Shown piece by piece: positions 62,232 to 64,000 of a stretch of 64,000 bases of DNA. The DNA lies in contig NC_084722.1 in the NCBI RefSeq assembly GCF_033807575.1, positions 180,832 to 244,831 on the forward strand, read 5' to 3'. This stretch comes from Cydia pomonella (taxonomy: Eukaryota > Arthropoda > Insecta > Lepidoptera > Tortricidae). Position 1 is the first letter of the stretch, and each line of letters begins with the position of its first letter. The translations under genes were made by a program, and so were the position numbers. Under the pieces are notes generated by a model that was not told where the DNA came from, searched no databases, and was given only the letters and a program-made list of their open reading frames with translations.

Positions 62232-62855
62232 GCCCTTCTCTACCCTTCGGGTGTAGGCCTCCTTAATTTTATGCCATTCGTCACGGTTCTGTGCGACCTG
62301 AAGCCACTTCTTCCCCGCAGTCCTTTTGATGTCGTCGTCCCAACGCATCTGGGGTCTACTTTGAGGACGTTCCTCCCCCCATGGTCGCCACTCCAGTAGT
62401 CGTTTACTCCACGAATCGGTTTTTCGTGCACCTCAGACTATAGTGACAACTAATGTAACCATTATCAATTGTAACTCATCTCTTCTCTACTTCTATGATG
62501 TGATAAATACATGTGCTGAGCGTGCATGGAGGAAGAGGAAACAACAAAACACATTCTTCTAGACTACAAACAGGTAGACGTATACAGGAGCAAATGCCTA
62601 GGGACTCCGTGCACACTAAAGGAGACAGTAAGCAACCTGAGAACATTGCTAGGTTTCGTGGAGGAGCTGGGGTGGTGGAGTAGCGCTACCTCGTTTCACG
62701 CAAAATAGGCACAATGGTTGTCGATTTGCGGAAAATGGCCAGAAGCACTAACTAACTAACATTTCCAGGACCAACTGAAAGGTGACCCGGTGACCGAGCT
62801 CCGAGTGAAATACATCAAGAGGCTAGAAGACGCTGTGCCCGCTGGAGAGGACTGA
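60519..62855 (+). CDS. TRAPPC3: Trafficking protein particle complex subunit 3 (Bet3 homologue)
   Basis: Four coding exons: 60519-60557, 60788-60993, 61746-61944 and 62769-62855. All junctions are GT-AG with matching phases (0, 2, 0), giving 176 residues, close to the usual 180. TRAPPC3 is a core subunit of the TRAPP complexes that tether vesicles between ER and Golgi and activate Rab1. Diagnostic stretches are MSRQTSRLDAKKV/NSELLTL, TYGALVSQMLK, VNKQLERIGYNMGIRLIEDF, then SSSGDEFSLVWDQCPLSEWV, IRGALQMVQLEVQSWFVQ and DQLKGDPVTELRVKYIKRLE ending DAVPAGED. Cys67 in NATRCLEM is at the position of the acylated cysteine of mammalian Bet3. The start is the only ATG giving the conserved N-terminus. 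Introns carry a repeat at 60645-60765, a catttcatttcattt-rich repeat near 61262-61400, a (TC)n run and a LINE fragment. No clear poly(A) signal follows. Confidence 0.95.
60645..60765 (+). repeat. Repeat in TRAPPC3 intron 1, relative of 22280-22420
   Basis: CGGAAGATCGGCGCTGGAAG, CCAGCAACATGCTGATATGA, CGCACTTTTTATGTTTTTCT. It ends about 20 bp before the exon 2 acceptor. Confidence 0.6.
62184..62228. repeat. (TC)n microsatellite
   Basis: Run of CT dinucleotides adjoining a LINE fragment in TRAPPC3 intron 3. Confidence 0.9.
62229..62420 (-). mobile_element. LINE ORF2 C-terminal fragment in TRAPPC3 intron 3
   Basis: The minus strand reads SRPQMRWDDDIKRTAGKKWL, then QVAQNRDEWHKIKEAYTRRV. This is the conserved terminus of LINE ORF2. 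The (TC)n run next to it is on the side of its 3' end and may be its tail. Confidence 0.75.
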
Positions 62856-63084
62856 ATTTGGACTGTTGGTTATTTTTGTTACATTTACATTATATTCAAG
62901 CGGCTAGAGTCTAAGCTTAGTTTTCACCAACTAGAACAGAACAAAGTGATGGAGTGTCATTATATTATTAACGTCACAGTCACATAGAAATTTGATAATA
63001 ACATTATATAATTAGCTAAAAAATAGGTCAAAAAACTGGAAAAATTATAACTATTTCTTATGTATCTTTCTCACTTACTTAAAG

Positions 63085-63195
63085 GTTAGCTGGAAGAGAT
63101 CCCTTAAGGCGATAAGTTCGCTTTTGTACATATTTACTGTATTCTTTCTGTGTTATGTACTTGTATTGTGCAATAACGCGTTTACTACTACTACT
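63085..63195 (+). repeat. Family E LINE-type 3' tail
   Basis: AAAGGTTAGCTGGAAGAGAT, CCCTTAAGGCGATAAGTTCG, TTGTGCAATAACGCGTTTAC and a CTA repeat. It ends about 40 bp before the ADGF-like exon. Confidence 0.6.
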
Positions 63196-63235
63196 ATTTT
63201 TACATTTCTAAGCACATTCGCTTACTATAGATAAG

Positions 63236-63543
63236 CACCCTCTTCTGAAAGAAGTCAAGAAAAGAGGAATAGCACTGGAAGCCAACGTTGTGTCTAATAA
63301 TGTTTTGAAATTGGTAGAAGATGTAAGGAACCATCCTCTAGCGAGGTGGCTGGCTGAGGGTATGCCTGTACTTGTAGTGCTGTCCAGCGCCGACCCGGAG
63401 TGTGGGAGGCGGACCCCATGTCTCATGATTTCTTGGGAGTGGCCAGCCATCGTGGGGACTTAAGGCTCTTGAAGAAGCTGGCTTTGAACTCATTGTATCA
63501 TAGCACGTATCCTGATAAAGAGAAGATTGTGTTTGAGTTTTAA
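63236..63543 (+). pseudogene. Orphan last exon of an ADGF/ADA2-type adenosine deaminase, frameshifted
   Basis: From 63236 the frame reads HPLLKEVKKRGIALEANVVS, then NNVLKLVEDVRNHPLARWLA, EGMPVLVVLSSADPE. At about 63401 one base is missing, and the next frame continues WEADPMSHDFLGVASHRGDL, RLLKKLALNSLYHSTYPDKE, KIVFEF and TAA at 63541-63543. This order matches the C-terminal third of secreted ADGF/CECR1 deaminases. The SSDDP-type motif that carries a catalytic/metal-site Asp reads SSADP here. No upstream exons with the signal peptide or the His-metal site exist between TRAPPC3 and this point. I read it as a broken gene fragment, and an assembly error cannot be excluded. Confidence 0.7.
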
Positions 63544-63837
63544 AGCGGTGAACGAATTTTTTTGGCAACGGCGAATTTCTTGAAGCAATTGGTTGTTTAT
63601 TCTAAAATAGTCCTAGAAGCGAGGTAATGATGCGACTGCGCATGCGCGTCACTATAATTTCATAATATGTAATACTCGCAGTTCCTAAGTCTCTTTTGGT
63701 CGGTTTAATTTAAAAACTAATAGAAGAAATATGTTCATTACCGTATTTTTATGACAAAAATGTTGCATTTCTAAATAAATTTATGTGCTAAACTTCCAAA
63801 AAATGTGTATAAACGTTTTACGTGACAGGCGACAGCA

Positions 63838-63925
63838 ACTCCATATAAGTTTTTGGCAAAAATTCCGTTTTTGATACAAGCTTTTATCGCTGACTGTACT
63901 TTTCTTTGCACAAGCAACTAATATC
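63838..63925 (+). repeat. Repeat family F, copy 3, truncated
   Basis: GTTTTTGGCAAAAATTCCGT, GCTTTTATCGCTGACTGTAC and AAGCAACTAATATC match 5030-5120. The match then breaks into an (ATCAT)n run at 63926-63950, probably the tail of another element that continues beyond the window. Confidence 0.65.
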
Positions 63926-64000
63926 ATATCATATCATATCATTTATTCCATTGAATCATGTTCATTTGTACATTTTGATCTTAAATATAGTCAAGTAGGT

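Overview
The window is eukaryotic nuclear DNA: genes are split by GT-AG introns, most of the length is interspersed repeats, and there are poly(A)-tailed retroelements and target-site duplications. The two multi-exon genes have animal-type orthologues, and the repeats (tRNA-derived SINEs, LINEs with an APE endonuclease, hAT- and TA-type MITEs, a BEL/Pao remnant) are of the kind found in moths and butterflies. I infer a lepidopteran insect; no species is claimed.

Layout. 1-40 kb: no host gene is supported. It holds about forty dead transposable-element copies, often nested, plus a possible TATA/first-exon fragment near 10.33-10.41 kb and a diverged tandem repeat carrying three perfect CRE palindromes near 11.1-11.3 kb. 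40.3-41.8 kb (minus): a single-exon, GC-rich F-box/leucine-rich-repeat gene whose last part seems shifted by one base. 44.15-45.69 kb: a 46-bp minisatellite with a duplicated six-unit higher-order repeat, interrupted by one SINE-like copy and one LINE tail.

46.97-55.41 kb (plus): ALKBH7, the mitochondrial AlkB-like dioxygenase, in five coding exons whose splice phases all agree (243 residues). Its second intron contains a complete 4.2-kb LINE with both ORFs open and an 11-bp target-site duplication. Its fourth exon is followed by two further tandem copies. 56.0-60.3 kb: two large non-autonomous DNA transposons, one hAT-like with an 8-bp duplication and one flanked by TA. 60.5-62.9 kb (plus): TRAPPC3 (Bet3), four exons, 176 residues. 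63.24-63.54 kb (plus): an isolated, frameshifted exon resembling the end of an adenosine-deaminase growth factor (ADGF/ADA2).

The host genes show no functional link. ALKBH7 acts in mitochondria, TRAPPC3 in ER-Golgi tethering, and the F-box protein presumably in ubiquitin ligation. The main interest lies in how mobile DNA has reached the edges of ALKBH7 exons, in the tandem copies of its fourth exon, and in the datable nesting of elements.
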